Source: Flammeovirgaceae bacterium UBA2366 (GTDB taxonomy: Bacteria > Bacteroidota > Bacteroidia > Cytophagales > Cyclobacteriaceae). From it: a stretch of 64,000 bases of DNA. Below, one piece after another: positions 1 through 11,000 of this stretch. Positions within the stretch are counted from its first letter, which is position 1. The number at the start of each line of letters is the position of its first letter. The notes beneath the pieces are model-generated. The model did no database searches, was not told where the DNA came from, and saw nothing but the letters and a program-made list of their open reading frames with translations. The stretch covers positions 310,001 through 374,000 of the forward strand of contig DDTK01000011.1 in the NCBI GenBank assembly GCA_002344065.1. Reading direction: 5' to 3'. Position numbers and translations under genes: made by a program.

Positions 1-343
1 AAATCCACAACAAGCCGGCCGCCATCCACAACGAACTGCTAAATGGATAAATCAACAGTGTAATGCTGCATAATAGTGCTCCGATAAAAAAGTAAGGATG
101 CCTTCTGCCCCAGCGAGGATGCCAGGTTTTATCACTGAGGGCTCCAATGATGGGCTGAACTAACAAACCTGTAACTGGCCCGGCAAGATTCAACAACGGA
201 ATCTCATCCGGAGTTGCACCTAAAAAATCATATATGGGATTAACGGCACTCTGTTGTAAACCAAAGCTATATTGAATGCCAAAGAAACCGACATTCATAT
301 TGATGATTTGCCAGAAAGATAACGAGGGTTTATAGGCGGACAT
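1..343 (-). CDS. MFS sugar transporter, SLC45-like (partial, N-terminal part)
   Basis: Translating the minus strand from the ATG at 343 gives an open frame to the window edge, about 114 residues. It starts MSAYKPSLSFWQIINMNVGF and contains the MFS loop 2-3 signature GALSDKTWHPRWGRRHP followed by a hydrophobic segment. It is clearly paralogous to the full transporter at 39437-40975, which has SFWQIWNMSFGF and GYYSDRTWHHKWGRRRP at matching places. SLC45/GPH-like carriers of this type move maltose, sucrose or other glycosides with a cation across the inner membrane. It follows the haloperoxidase-like gene on the same strand after a 113-bp gap, so it is probably the next gene of the same unit. 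The truncation is due to the window edge. Substrate unknown. Confidence 0.85.
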   Translation of the reverse strand, partial: MSAYKPSLSFWQIINMNVGFFGIQYSFGLQQSAVNPIYDFLGATPDEIPLLNLAGPVTGLLVQPIIGALSDKTWHPRWGRRHPYFFIGALLCSITLLIYPFSSSLWMAAGLLWI

Positions 344-456
344 GAAGGAACATTAGCTCATAACTTCATGCCTAAAGTATTAATTTATGTCTGAAATTTC
401 TATAGATAATCAGTATAAATAAACATAAATAGAACTCTCAAAATCAAGTATTTACA

Positions 457-1812
457 TCACTTCAAAGTGAGCATACTTTCTCTTCTTGTTCGGATATTTG
501 ATATTACCCATTCACCCACGCTGGTTCCTTGCTTAACACCTTCATCGATGGCAGGACGGTAATGAATGCCACCGTACAACCGGCTGATGGCAGCTTCATC
601 GGAGGCATGTTTAAATGAGGCAAAACTCCGGGGAGGCAAGCCAAATTCCAGTTCGGTTGAATCAACAAAGCTGAAATTCTCGCCCAGCAATTTAGTCAGT
701 GCTACAGACGCGGCACCGGATATTACACTGTGACCGCTGGTGTGCTCGGGGAATGGCGGTGTTTGAAGTAAAGGCAGCCAGTTCTCATCAATAAACTGGT
801 TAATGTAGGTTTCGGGCCTGACGAGTTTACTACGATACTTCTCATCCCAACAGGAAATAAATCCATCTGCCAACGTTAATGATACAGTAGCATAGGCTTC
901 GGCAGTTTCAAAAAAATCTTTTCCAGCGCTCGTGCAACTGATACGTGTAATGTTAATCCAATGCCCACCTGGTGAAATCTTTTTAGTAGCAAACATAACA
1001 TGGCCACGAACATTCATTTTAAATGGATTACAATCCCAGAAATTAGCAATTTCTTCATACTCACTGTTAGCACTGTTTACCGCATCATAAACTTCCATGG
1101 CTTCCTGGTAAAATTTACTTTTTGGATCGGTGCTAAATGCGGTTGGTGGTTCCGGAATAAATTGGGTTGATGAATCCAATACAAATGTTCTTATTTTCGT
1201 CCAGCTGGGTTCGATACCCTCCATATAAGCAGGTGGTGTGGGCTTCCACCTGGAAGGGTCATTCAACAATACCGTATATTTTTCAAAAGTTCTCGTCTGC
1301 TTATAATTGTCTTTACCAGACCAATCCAAAATATGCTTCGCCACAGCTTCACCATAAGCCAATGAATTCTTGTACATGTCATCAGGCATACCTGAATTCT
1401 TAAACTCCTTAAGTGTTTGCTGATGAAAAGTCTCCATCTCAGCCTCAGAAAATATCAGAGCCTTTCCAACAAGCGACAAAGCATGAACGGAGGATAACTC
1501 AAAACAATATTTCTTGGTAGAATCAGGTTGTGGAAGAGCTTCGAGTCCATTTAATTGACCCGCCAGACTTATGAATTGGGGATTACCCGGTATTGCAGCT
1601 TCATAGGCGGCAATACTGCTGTAAGCGTAAATACGACTGGCTACAGGTGGTGAAAAGATATCATGAACAATGATATCCGTAATCTTTTTCATGGTGCGGT
1701 GCAAATGACCAGGATCAACAACACCAGGATCAAAATCTACATTTTCCTTTCTGCTACAGCACACCAGCATACTGCCAGTGAGTATCACTAAAATCCACTT
1801 CCTCATATTCAT
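457..1812 (-). CDS. Vanadium-dependent haloperoxidase / PAP2-fold lipoprotein
   Basis: 451 aa with an N-terminal lipoprotein signal (LTGSMLVCCS). The C-terminal half carries the three vanadate/phosphate-binding blocks of the PAP2/haloperoxidase superfamily: K-x6-RP (KYRSKLVRP, near residue 325), PEHTSGHS (near 355) and SRLYGGIHYRPAIDEG (near 415). Known members are either vanadium haloperoxidases, which oxidise halide with peroxide, or acid phosphatases, and the motifs alone do not separate these. The Ser-Gly-His block keeps the histidine used for acid-base chemistry, and the last block keeps the histidine that ligates the metal or phosphate. It lies 23 bp downstream of the GH65 gene and closes the ASPIC-protein gene chain. 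Proteins of this kind are often found next to ASPIC/FG-GAP proteins in Bacteroidota, but the substrate is not known. ATG at 1812 or at 1806 are both possible. Confidence 0.85.
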   Translation of the reverse strand: MNMRKWILVILTGSMLVCCSRKENVDFDPGVVDPGHLHRTMKKITDIIVHDIFSPPVASRIYAYSSIAAYEAAIPGNPQFISLAGQLNGLEALPQPDSTKKYCFELSSVHALSLVGKALIFSEAEMETFHQQTLKEFKNSGMPDDMYKNSLAYGEAVAKHILDWSGKDNYKQTRTFEKYTVLLNDPSRWKPTPPAYMEGIEPSWTKIRTFVLDSSTQFIPEPPTAFSTDPKSKFYQEAMEVYDAVNSANSEYEEIANFWDCNPFKMNVRGHVMFATKKISPGGHWINITRISCTSAGKDFFETAEAYATVSLTLADGFISCWDEKYRSKLVRPETYINQFIDENWLPLLQTPPFPEHTSGHSVISGAASVALTKLLGENFSFVDSTELEFGLPPRSFASFKHASDEAAISRLYGGIHYRPAIDEGVKQGTSVGEWVISNIRTRRESMLTLK

Positions 1813-1835
1813 TTCAAATGGTCGTACAAAATTAG

Positions 1836-3878
1836 CTATTTAACAGAGTAGTTCATGCGACTTACACCAACTCCTTTTAGCTCAAGCGAGCGCCATTTGG
1901 AAGGCAGCTTTGCCTTGGTTTGCTGTATTCCCTGATCAGTAATCGATAGGCCGCCAAAACCAAAAATAACCGCCTGAAGCATACCGCCTGCCCCGGTTGC
2001 GAAATATGGATTGGTTCCACCGGCAGTTTCAGCCAATACGCCAAAGGGAGGAACTTCATTAGGTTTGTACGACTTAATAAACAGTTCATGTGCCTTGTCC
2101 ATATTGCCTAATCTGGCATACAGGGTAGCTAAAACAGAATTGCCCATGGCAGGTCCGTCTTTAGCCATTCGAGGTTCATAATATTTCAGATCCTTTTCAA
2201 TTTGATCACGTGAAGTGATTACATCCAATGGAAAGGCAAGCAGGTTAACATCAGCTTGCTTAATGTCTACTCCGTTATACGTAGCGTTCTCTTGTGTAGT
2301 GCCATCAGCAAATTTCAGAATGGGGATATTATTGGCCACCAGCATCCAATCCGGATCAGGCTTAATACCCAATAAGGTAGCAGCCTGGGTGGCATATTTC
2401 AAAACGGTAATGGCCATGCCATTGGTAAAGGCATTGTTATCAATATTCTCTTCCCATTCATTGGCCCCAATAACATTGTTGATTTCGTACTTTCCAGGAC
2501 CTTTTCGTTCAACCCTGCTGGCCCAAAAATCAGCTACTTCCTTAAGCACAGGGTAAGCTCGTTCGGCCAAAAACTTTCGGTCTTTTGTTACTTGGTAATA
2601 TTTCCAGAAAGCCCAACCAATACAGCCCGTAATATGATGCTGAAAAGGGCCCGTAAGCGCCCATACAGGCGTATCTTCCGTTCCATCGGCAGATGATTCC
2701 CAAGGAAACATAGCACCCTTATAACCGTGTGAAAATGCGTTTTGACGGGCTGCTTCCAATCGTTCAAAACGATACTCTAATAACGATCTGGCCATTTCAG
2801 GTTGCATGACCAGCAGCGGTGGGTACATCCATAATTCTGTATCCCAAAAAACGTGACCGTTATAGCCCAAACCACTTAACCCCATGGGCGACAGACTGTA
2901 CGCGGTTCCTTCCCGGGCAAATGAATACAAGTGGTACAAGGCAAACCGAACATCGCGCTGTGCCTGATCATCCCCGGTAATAATAATGTCACTCTTCCAT
3001 AATTTTTCCCATTCAGCCTCATGGCGCATCAATAAACGATCAGTGCCTTCCAGCATGGCATACACGCTTAATCGCTCGGCCTCATTATGCGGATCTTTGT
3101 AGTGCGCGGTAGAAACAGCTGAAGAAACAATGCTGAAGGTGTATGTCTCCCCTGCTTTTAATTTCTTATGAAACTTGGCTAAGTGCATGTTGTAATCCCA
3201 ATCCTCGTGAATCAATTGAGGTTCACTGCCATGAGGTTCAGAAAAAATAAAACTATTGCTGGCTGCAACGGTATGCTTGCCGGAAGGGCTCTTTGCAACC
3301 GAAGTCAGCAATGGAATTTTAACATGCGGTCTATCAATTTCACTAAAATAGTTTCTAACATCCGCCAGGTGATCAGGCGCCTCAATTACACTCATGGGTG
3401 TAATGGCTACATCCTTCTTTGCTGAGATGGAAACAATGCTTAACGCTGTATATGGTAAATGACGAAGTGCCATCATGGTGTGCTTGACGCTAACTTTATC
3501 ACCAACATCAAACATAGTGATCAGCGCAGCCTTTCTCATGTCAAGTGTCTGCTTATAATTACTAATAGTTTTGGCATTTATGCGTTGGCCATCCACATCG
3601 AGATTCATATTTACATGATTGAATGACTTTAAGATGTTAGAAACTCTGCCACGTTGATAATTGTCGTAAACTCCATTTAACACTACATCCTGCACGCGCA
3701 ATGGATTGGGTGAGGAAACTATGCCCACCATGCCATTGGCTACTGTGACGCCATAATAGTGTGATGGATTGATGTCGCTTGCTGGAACTTGCCAAACATT
3801 AAGTTGTGGTTGGCAGAACACTGGTATAGAAGCGAGTGATATAACCAGAGTAACATAAAGCCTAGAAAATAATTTCAT
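1836..3878 (-). CDS. Secreted GH65 glycoside hydrolase, kojibiose-hydrolase-like
   Basis: 680 aa with a clear signal peptide ending FCQPQ, so periplasmic or surface. The (alpha/alpha)6-barrel GH65 blocks are present: VFWDTELWMYPP near residue 340 and IGANEWEENIDNN, whose Glu (about residue 474) is the expected general acid. A second Glu in the block LAETAGGTNPYFATGAGG (about residue 617) sits where inverting GH65 hydrolases keep their general base. The phosphorylase His-Ser-Ser phosphate site seen in the GH65 at 19829 is absent here. This pattern matches the hydrolase branch (kojibiose hydrolase, protein glucosylgalactosylhydroxylysine glucosidase, acid trehalase) rather than the phosphorylases. 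The length fits the Flavobacterium-type kojibiose hydrolases as I remember them. Substrate is inferred to be an alpha-linked glucoside such as kojibiose. It is 10 bp downstream of the GyrI-like gene, in the same operon. Confidence 0.85.
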   Translation of the reverse strand: MKLFSRLYVTLVISLASIPVFCQPQLNVWQVPASDINPSHYYGVTVANGMVGIVSSPNPLRVQDVVLNGVYDNYQRGRVSNILKSFNHVNMNLDVDGQRINAKTISNYKQTLDMRKAALITMFDVGDKVSVKHTMMALRHLPYTALSIVSISAKKDVAITPMSVIEAPDHLADVRNYFSEIDRPHVKIPLLTSVAKSPSGKHTVAASNSFIFSEPHGSEPQLIHEDWDYNMHLAKFHKKLKAGETYTFSIVSSAVSTAHYKDPHNEAERLSVYAMLEGTDRLLMRHEAEWEKLWKSDIIITGDDQAQRDVRFALYHLYSFAREGTAYSLSPMGLSGLGYNGHVFWDTELWMYPPLLVMQPEMARSLLEYRFERLEAARQNAFSHGYKGAMFPWESSADGTEDTPVWALTGPFQHHITGCIGWAFWKYYQVTKDRKFLAERAYPVLKEVADFWASRVERKGPGKYEINNVIGANEWEENIDNNAFTNGMAITVLKYATQAATLLGIKPDPDWMLVANNIPILKFADGTTQENATYNGVDIKQADVNLLAFPLDVITSRDQIEKDLKYYEPRMAKDGPAMGNSVLATLYARLGNMDKAHELFIKSYKPNEVPPFGVLAETAGGTNPYFATGAGGMLQAVIFGFGGLSITDQGIQQTKAKLPSKWRSLELKGVGVSRMNYSVK

Positions 3879-3888
3879 ATGATATTTG

Positions 3889-4791
3889 TTAGTTATTCGA
3901 TTGACTCAACACCGGTAAATAGATATCCGCCTTCCATTCGCTTTCGTTTATGCCTAAATTAGGGTTGTTGTGAAAATACTCTAATGGGAATCCGGCTACG
4001 TCATATCCATTTTTATTTGCGTAATTGATTAACTCATACCACGCCCTATCTGACGTTATGTAATTGCCGTAATATTCAGCCTTTAAAACTTTCATTCCGC
4101 CTACATACGTATAAAAAAATAAATCATAAACCGGCAATGTGCCCTTTCTTACAATAGGAAAACAAAAATCATACTTCAAAGTACCCCTACTATGACTCCA
4201 GTCACGAATGCGTATCACAGGAACTCCGGACGGGGTCAAATTAAATTCCTGAATAAACGAAGTGAGAAGAGGAAAATCCCGCATCATTCCATAAGCCTTA
4301 TCCGTTTGGGTAGTCTCCACTGAACTGCATAAACAAAATGTTGAATCCAATGTAATTTCACCTACTATCTTGACCTTGGTTATCTTCAGATGAATTTTTA
4401 GAACATCATAAAATTCCTGAACCAATTTTCCAATATCACGCTCAATGGGCTGATGCGTTATGGGAATCAATAACTTATTCAACAAAGATTTACCTGACTC
4501 AGAAACCTGAACGGTTACAAAAGTAGCTGAATCATTACTTGTCTTAAAATTCCATACGAGGCTATATTTTCGGTTTTCTATGTCAACCGTTTGTAACAAA
4601 GTAAAAAATGAATCTACCTGTACAATCCTTCCTGTATCTAATGATTTATTCCAGATTCTAATGGTCTCAATCAAATCTCCGGGCAATGTGTTTGACTTAA
4701 ATTTCACATCATACTCAAATGGTTTTACGAAAAGGTAGTACACTAAAAAAAAAACCAATACACTTAATAAACCCCAAACAATTCGATTCAT
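3889..4791 (-). CDS. Membrane-anchored protein with GyrI-like effector-binding domain
   Basis: 300 aa. One N-terminal transmembrane helix (residues 5-23, WGLLSVLVFFLVYYLFV) is followed by a region of roughly 130 residues that looks like an SRPBCC/polyketide-cyclase-type fold. The C-terminal half (about 175-295) resembles the GyrI-like / AraC effector-binding fold, with VLKAEYYGNY, a following helix and the typical ending EWKADIYLPV. Proteins with this pairing occur widely in Bacteroidota and are unassigned. GyrI-like domains normally bind small hydrophobic or cationic molecules, or hydrolyse cyclopropanoid-type compounds. There is no DNA-binding domain, so it is not a transcription factor. 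Its start overlaps the stop of the upstream ASPIC gene by 4 bp (ATGA), implying translational coupling. Function unknown. Confidence 0.7.
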   Translation of the reverse strand: MNRIVWGLLSVLVFFLVYYLFVKPFEYDVKFKSNTLPGDLIETIRIWNKSLDTGRIVQVDSFFTLLQTVDIENRKYSLVWNFKTSNDSATFVTVQVSESGKSLLNKLLIPITHQPIERDIGKLVQEFYDVLKIHLKITKVKIVGEITLDSTFCLCSSVETTQTDKAYGMMRDFPLLTSFIQEFNLTPSGVPVIRIRDWSHSRGTLKYDFCFPIVRKGTLPVYDLFFYTYVGGMKVLKAEYYGNYITSDRAWYELINYANKNGYDVAGFPLEYFHNNPNLGINESEWKADIYLPVLSQSNN

Positions 4792-7700
4792 TTCTTACCT
4801 AAAATTTTATAAACCTGACATTTACCATTATGCACCGTTACAAGAAGGTACTTTTCTTCTTGAAAGGATAACACATTGAAATGCCTGATTGACTGGTTAA
4901 AGAAATTGACACCAATTGCCTGTGAAGGAAGTATTTCTGACTCACTTTTAATAAGCGCTCCTCTGAAAGATCCAAACCTGCTGTGAAAAGGCTGAACACC
5001 AAAGTAGTTTCCACCCACCAAAACCTCCTCGTGTCCATCTGAATCAAAGTCATAATTGAGCAAGGAAAGGATCGGAGATAATTGAAGATTATCAGGAAAC
5101 GGTTCAAAATTGAATTTACCACCATTATTTCTTAGAAATCCAGAAGCCAACTCATGAACCTCAAAAATTACCGCCTTTTTTAACTGTTCTTTAGTCAAAA
5201 TCTGTTCAATTGTTTTACCAGCAAAAGACTCGTAAGAGGTAAAACTTTTCCGAAGCATTGGAAGCTGACTCGCCAACACATCCAATCCATCTAACGGAAA
5301 ATATTTACCGCCACGAGCTGTTGTTACAATCGTTTCAGTTCTTCCATTATTATCAAAATCACCATAATACATTTTCATGGGATAGGATTTATTGGCCGTA
5401 TACTTGGAATTCAATCCCCAGTTACCTAAAACATAATCAGAATCACCATCACCATCAATATCAAACGGAATTATTGATTGCCAAAGTCCATTCAGTTTCC
5501 CGGATATCACTTCATTACGCTCAAACTTTCCATTATTATTTTTAAGAAAAATTGGTAAAAACCACTCCCCTACGATAACTAAATCCATTTGGCCATCTTG
5601 GTTATAGTCACTCCATACAGCATCCGTTACCATTCCAAGGTTTTCAAAAATTTCAGGCTGGTGTGGAGTAAACTGGCCATTGTTGTTTACAAGAAGATAT
5701 GACTTTGGCATTGCTCCGAAATCATTTGAAACCGACCTACTTCCCACAAAAAGATCAAGGTCACCATCGTTATCAAAATCAAATACCCGCAAACACGAAA
5801 CATTCTCAAAGTAGCCTTCAATTTCCTTAAATAAAAAATTCCCGTTCCCGGTGGCTTCATAGTAGCTGTCAAGAAGCGGTCGCGATTGATTATAAAAATC
5901 TGCCCCGCCGGTACCTATGTACAAATCTGCTTTCCCATCACGATTAAAATCGGCCATAATAGATTCAACATCCTCTTTAACAGAATCCTTCAGAATATCC
6001 TTAACATTTAATTTGACAAAACCGGTTTCTGTTTGAATAAAAAACTTGCCGGAGATATACTTTGATCCACCAAAATGAATGTCCATAAGGCCATCATTGT
6101 TTATATCACCAACAGATGTAGCAGGGCCACGATCAGATAATTGATATGGCAAGAGTTTTAATCGATCAAAATCAGTATAACTATCCTCCTTATGTTCGAA
6201 ATCAATACCAATTTCCTTTAATTCTACTTGATTAAAAATTGGGCTTTCATTTTCACTTCTCCGGAATTTTTTTGACTCACTTTGCTCACGGTAGCTTATT
6301 GCCAATGTTTGATTAGTGTTTACAGAATTCAATTTATGTTGTTTACCGTCAGGCCATATTACTACAAGTGAATCGATTGTTGTGTGGTCTCCGTAACCAA
6401 AGTGAATAATGGGCTCAGAAGAAGATTGAAATCCACGAGCTGTATAGACCTCCTTCATTTGCATTATACCATTATGATAGGAGTAAACACGTGATCCTAT
6501 AGCATAATAATTTGGTTGTTTGTACTCTAGCCTAATCTTCAAATAGTTTGCAGAAGTATTCGTTTGGTTAATATAAATACCGGGCTTACCATCAACATTG
6601 TTTACAATAATATCGAGATCACCATCATTGTCCAGATCGGCCAAGGCAGTTGCTGCAGAGCAGGTCTTTTCCTGTGGCAGCCATTTGGTAGACATGTTTT
6701 CAAATCTGAAACTACCCGAACCCTTAAAAATATAATTCTGAACATACCCGGGAGGCATCAAAGCCAGAGCCTCTTGATCGACCAGCTTTGTCGCTTCCAT
6801 TTTACTTACAATTTGCTCACTTGAGATAAATTTTATGTAATCCAAATCATTAGGTCGTTTGGGAATTCCGTTTGAAATAAATAAATCCTGATTTCCATCC
6901 TGATCAAAATCCGAAAAAATTGCACTCCAACTCCAATCCGTTGCAGCAACTCCGCTTAACAATGCACTTTCAACAAATTGATTGTTTCCTTGATTTATAT
7001 GTAACATGTTGCGCGGAAACTGGAAATTGTAGCCATACTCTTCCGTTCGCATGCGCAACGTGTTAATACTTTCGTCTCCGTCCGATCTCTTCAACACAAC
7101 TTCATCATCGGCCAGCATATCCAAGGTGATCAAATCGGGGTAACCATCGTGATTAATATCACTTACATCACACCCCATCGAAAATTTACTGGTATGAGTA
7201 AACACCTTATTACTCACCTCCTTAAAAGTTCCATCGCCATTATTCATGTATAAGTAATCATCTTCATGAAAATCGTTACCCACGTAGATATCAGGATAAC
7301 CATCAAGATTAAAATCAGAAACAGCAATGCCCAGTCCATAACCGGTAATACCTCCAAAAATACCAGCCGATTCGCTAACGTCTACAAATTTACCTATATC
7401 GTTTCGCAATAGTTTATCTCCCGATGAATATGAGCGGACGTTTCGTAAACGTGCATGCCCAAAAGATTCGGGTGTATGAATGGCATGGTTCAAAAGATAA
7501 ATATCGAGGTCCCCATCAAGGTCGTAATCCAGGAAAACTGCAGACGAGCTATAAGAATCGAAATCTAAACCATATTCTGCTGAACGCTCCGTGAATGTGT
7601 TATCGCCATTGTTGATAAACAATTCGTTATGGCCTTGAAGGTTTTTCAAGCCAACAACGGCACAGACATAAATATCCAGCAATCCATCTCCATTTACATC

Positions 7701-8054
7701 TCCCATTATGCTGCCAGTGTTCCATGAACTTTTGCCAGCAACACCAGCCATATCGGTTATATCTTCAAAGATCAGATTTCCTTTATTCAGATATAATCGA
7801 TTCTGCACTTGATTTCCTGAAAAAAACAAATCAGGAAGACCATCTCCATTAATGTCACCAATCGCTACTCCACCACCATTATAAAAGTAGAGGTAATCAA
7901 TTATGTTAAAATCCTCGGTAGGTGTTAATGTATTCTCAAAATCAATTCCGGCTTTCACTGGATCCAGCGAAAAAAACAATTGGTTTTCATTGCTACAAGA
8001 TGACAAAAAGAATAAAGCAACTATTAATCCTCTCAAGGGTGTTCGAACATTCAT
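4788..8054 (-). CDS. FG-GAP/VCBS repeat ASPIC (UnbV) domain lipoprotein, copy 3
   Basis: 1088 aa lipoprotein (LFFLSSCSNEN, acylated Cys near residue 20). The first half (about 50-500) is a series of FG-GAP/VCBS blades with calcium-loop motifs such as GDINGDGLPDLFF, DYDLDGDLDIYL and DLDNDGDLDIIV. An ASPIC/UnbV domain follows at about 518-575 (IGSRVYSYHNG to VIWPDGKQHKL). A second set of blades fills residues 600-1085. The family (CRTAC1-like) is built on a calcium-loaded beta-propeller. Its role in bacteria is not established, though proposed roles are surface adhesion or glycan/protein binding. It is the third of three tandem paralogues and lies 11 bp after the preceding one. Together with the adjacent GH65 and haloperoxidase-like genes it is likely expressed from upstream of 14700. 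Confidence 0.88.
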   Translation of the reverse strand: MNVRTPLRGLIVALFFLSSCSNENQLFFSLDPVKAGIDFENTLTPTEDFNIIDYLYFYNGGGVAIGDINGDGLPDLFFSGNQVQNRLYLNKGNLIFEDITDMAGVAGKSSWNTGSIMGDVNGDGLLDIYVCAVVGLKNLQGHNELFINNGDNTFTERSAEYGLDFDSYSSSAVFLDYDLDGDLDIYLLNHAIHTPESFGHARLRNVRSYSSGDKLLRNDIGKFVDVSESAGIFGGITGYGLGIAVSDFNLDGYPDIYVGNDFHEDDYLYMNNGDGTFKEVSNKVFTHTSKFSMGCDVSDINHDGYPDLITLDMLADDEVVLKRSDGDESINTLRMRTEEYGYNFQFPRNMLHINQGNNQFVESALLSGVAATDWSWSAIFSDFDQDGNQDLFISNGIPKRPNDLDYIKFISSEQIVSKMEATKLVDQEALALMPPGYVQNYIFKGSGSFRFENMSTKWLPQEKTCSAATALADLDNDGDLDIIVNNVDGKPGIYINQTNTSANYLKIRLEYKQPNYYAIGSRVYSYHNGIMQMKEVYTARGFQSSSEPIIHFGYGDHTTIDSLVVIWPDGKQHKLNSVNTNQTLAISYREQSESKKFRRSENESPIFNQVELKEIGIDFEHKEDSYTDFDRLKLLPYQLSDRGPATSVGDINNDGLMDIHFGGSKYISGKFFIQTETGFVKLNVKDILKDSVKEDVESIMADFNRDGKADLYIGTGGADFYNQSRPLLDSYYEATGNGNFLFKEIEGYFENVSCLRVFDFDNDGDLDLFVGSRSVSNDFGAMPKSYLLVNNNGQFTPHQPEIFENLGMVTDAVWSDYNQDGQMDLVIVGEWFLPIFLKNNNGKFERNEVISGKLNGLWQSIIPFDIDGDGDSDYVLGNWGLNSKYTANKSYPMKMYYGDFDNNGRTETIVTTARGGKYFPLDGLDVLASQLPMLRKSFTSYESFAGKTIEQILTKEQLKKAVIFEVHELASGFLRNNGGKFNFEPFPDNLQLSPILSLLNYDFDSDGHEEVLVGGNYFGVQPFHSRFGSFRGALIKSESEILPSQAIGVNFFNQSIRHFNVLSFQEEKYLLVTVHNGKCQVYKILGKK

Positions 8055-8065
8055 GTCAGGATTAT

Positions 8066-11000
8066 TTATTGTTTATATTCGTAAACCCTTGGAACTCCAT
8101 TGTTAATAGCAGCGATTAAATAGCGCTTTCCACTTTTATCACTAAACGTTCTAAGTTGCCGTATTTCATCTCTTATAAAAAGTCCACTCTCCACATAGGG
8201 CAGCCATGTAAACTCAAGATTGCCTTTCCCTAATAAGACATGTCCGTAGCTTGCATCCTGACGTGAGAATTGAGGTTTAAACTCAAAATGATTACCTCCC
8301 AACATTATATCAGGAATTCCGTCTTTATTGATATCCATACACGTAATATCACACACACAGGACCATTGTACCCGATCGGGAAGTGTTATTAATGAAAACT
8401 TACCACCGCCATCGTTAATGGCCAGCATAGATTCTGAAGTATTCACTTCCTTGACAACAGAATTCTTAATCATACCAGGTTTAAACAGTTCATGGATTGT
8501 TCTCTTGGCATAATCAGAGGCCTTCAAATTCTGCTTTTTAAGGATTGGCAATTGGGCAGTCATTTCTTTACGCATATGAATGGGGTAGTCTCCACCTTTA
8601 CTGTGGGTAGTTGTAATTTGTTCAATAGTTCCGTTGTCGTCAAAATCATTTACCCAAAGCTTCATAGGATTTTCGCGGGTTCCTACATAGGGAATATTCA
8701 GCCCTGCATTGCCAAGAATAAGATCCTGATCACCATCACCATCAAGGTCAAACGCTTCCATAGTTTTCCACCAGCCTAGTAGCGAATCAAGACTTGTACT
8801 CCACTTGGCTAACCGCCTTCCTGAATTTAAAAATATTAAAGGCGCACCCCAATCAGATACAGTAACCAGGTCCAATTTTCCATCACCATCCATTTCTATC
8901 CACCTGGCATCAGTAATCATTCCTGCATCCTTTAACTCGTAGGCATACCTTTCCGTGCCGTCAGTAAACGTTCCATTTCCATTGTTAATAAGCAACAAAT
9001 GTTGGGGGTTCACTCCATAAATTCCTGGTACACTCCGCGAACCAATGAACAAGTCAATATCTCCATCGCCATCAAAATCGTAGGGGGCAATTACGGACAC
9101 ATTGGCTTTTACACTGGGGAGATTATGCTCGGATCTAACAAACTGTCCCTTTCCGTTATTTAGATAAAGACGGGTATAATAAAGGTTCTTATCCGAACCG
9201 ATATTACCACCTGACCCCACTATAAGATCAAGATCACCATCCCCATCAACATCACAAAATGTCGCGGCCGTATCTTCAAATCCTGCATCAGTCATAAAAC
9301 ATTCATTATTGCTGAATTGCAGGTTGCCATTGCCAGTGTGCAGGTAAATAGCACCTGCTTGTCCTCTTGCACCACCAATAAATACATCCTCAGCGCCATC
9401 TTTATTTATATCACCAATGGCGAGTGACGGGCCTTCCTTTGAAAGGTGTTTGCTGATAAGTCCCTCCTGATCAAAATCATCAAAATGATCCTCAACATGA
9501 CTCGCCAAAAAATCGGCATTTATCTCGGTGAATAAGGGTGAAATAGTAGTGTGTTTAGGCGATCTAAAATTTCGTTCTGTTGCTTCCTTCTGATTTAAGA
9601 CTAATTTTTGGTTGACAAGAACCTTACTCATCAACGTTTGTCTTCCATCAGGCCAAAGTACGCTAACCGAATCGACTATCTTGTGTTGTCCCAAACCAAA
9701 TGTTAGGATATAATCCATGGATGACTGAAAACCACGTGAAGGCATTTGCTCCTGAACAATTACTTCATTATTAACATACAAACTTATAGTCGTGCCAATG
9801 GCAAACGTATTCCCTGCGCTTCCGATCAACTTAAATTGCAAGTAGCTGTTGTTATTAATTTCTCTACTTTGGTTCTTAAAAATGAATGCTTCCATATTTA
9901 CATTGTTAACAACCAAATCAAGACCCCCATCACCATCCAGATCGGCATAAGCACAACCATTTGAAAAGCTTGGAATATCTAGTCCCCAATCGGCCGTAGC
10001 GTTTCTAAACTTAAAGTCTTTGCTATTCTGAAAGGCATAATTTGAAAGTGCAACAACAGGCATCTTATCTATAATTGAACTAATGTCCTTTTTTTCTCCG
10101 GTAAGAACCATATTCCGGATCACTTCATCGGCCATAAAATCAACAAAATCTATGTCTGTTAAATCATGTATAATTCCATTAGTAACATATATGTCCTTAT
10201 AGCCATCGTTGTCCATATCAAACATCAACCCTGCCCAACTCCAATCGGTTTTCGCCACACCACTGTAATAAGCAATCTCTGAGAAGGAGTTATTTCCATT
10301 ATTTATCTGAAGTGTATTTTGAATATACTGCTGATGGAAATCGCGGCTTTGCTTTAATTTGAAGACATCGTAATTCTCGAACTCCATAACACTTTTTGTT
10401 CGCACTTCATCATCGGGCATCATATCGGTAACAAAAATGTCGTATAAACCATCATTGTTTAGGTCAGCTATATCAACACCCATAGCTGATAGACATAAAT
10501 GCGATGTCCAGTTTTTTATTTCTTCTTTAAATGTTCCGTCCTTTTGATTGATATACAAGTAATCGCGCTCATAAAAATCGTTGCTAACATAAATATCCGG
10601 ATAGGTGTCACCATTTATATCGCATACCAAAACACCTAGTCCGAAACCAATCAAACTACCATAAATACCGGCCTGCTCACTTACATCCACAAATTTTCCG
10701 TTGTCATTTCGAAGTAAAACATCACCCACTCCCCTAAATCTCTCAGGCACATTTTCCCAATCACTGGCGCGCTTTTCACGGTCAGCAGCGTATCCGAGAC
10801 TACTTACCGGAATATTACTATTATTCAATAAATAAGCGTCCAGATCTCCATCCTTATCATAATCAAAGAAAGTAGCATGTGTAGAGAAACCACTTTTGGC
10901 AAGATTAAATTCAGCAGCCCGTTCTGTGAAAGTTAAATCACCATTATTTATATAAAGATCATTATCGTGATTATTGCCTTCCATATTACCTGCATTGCTT

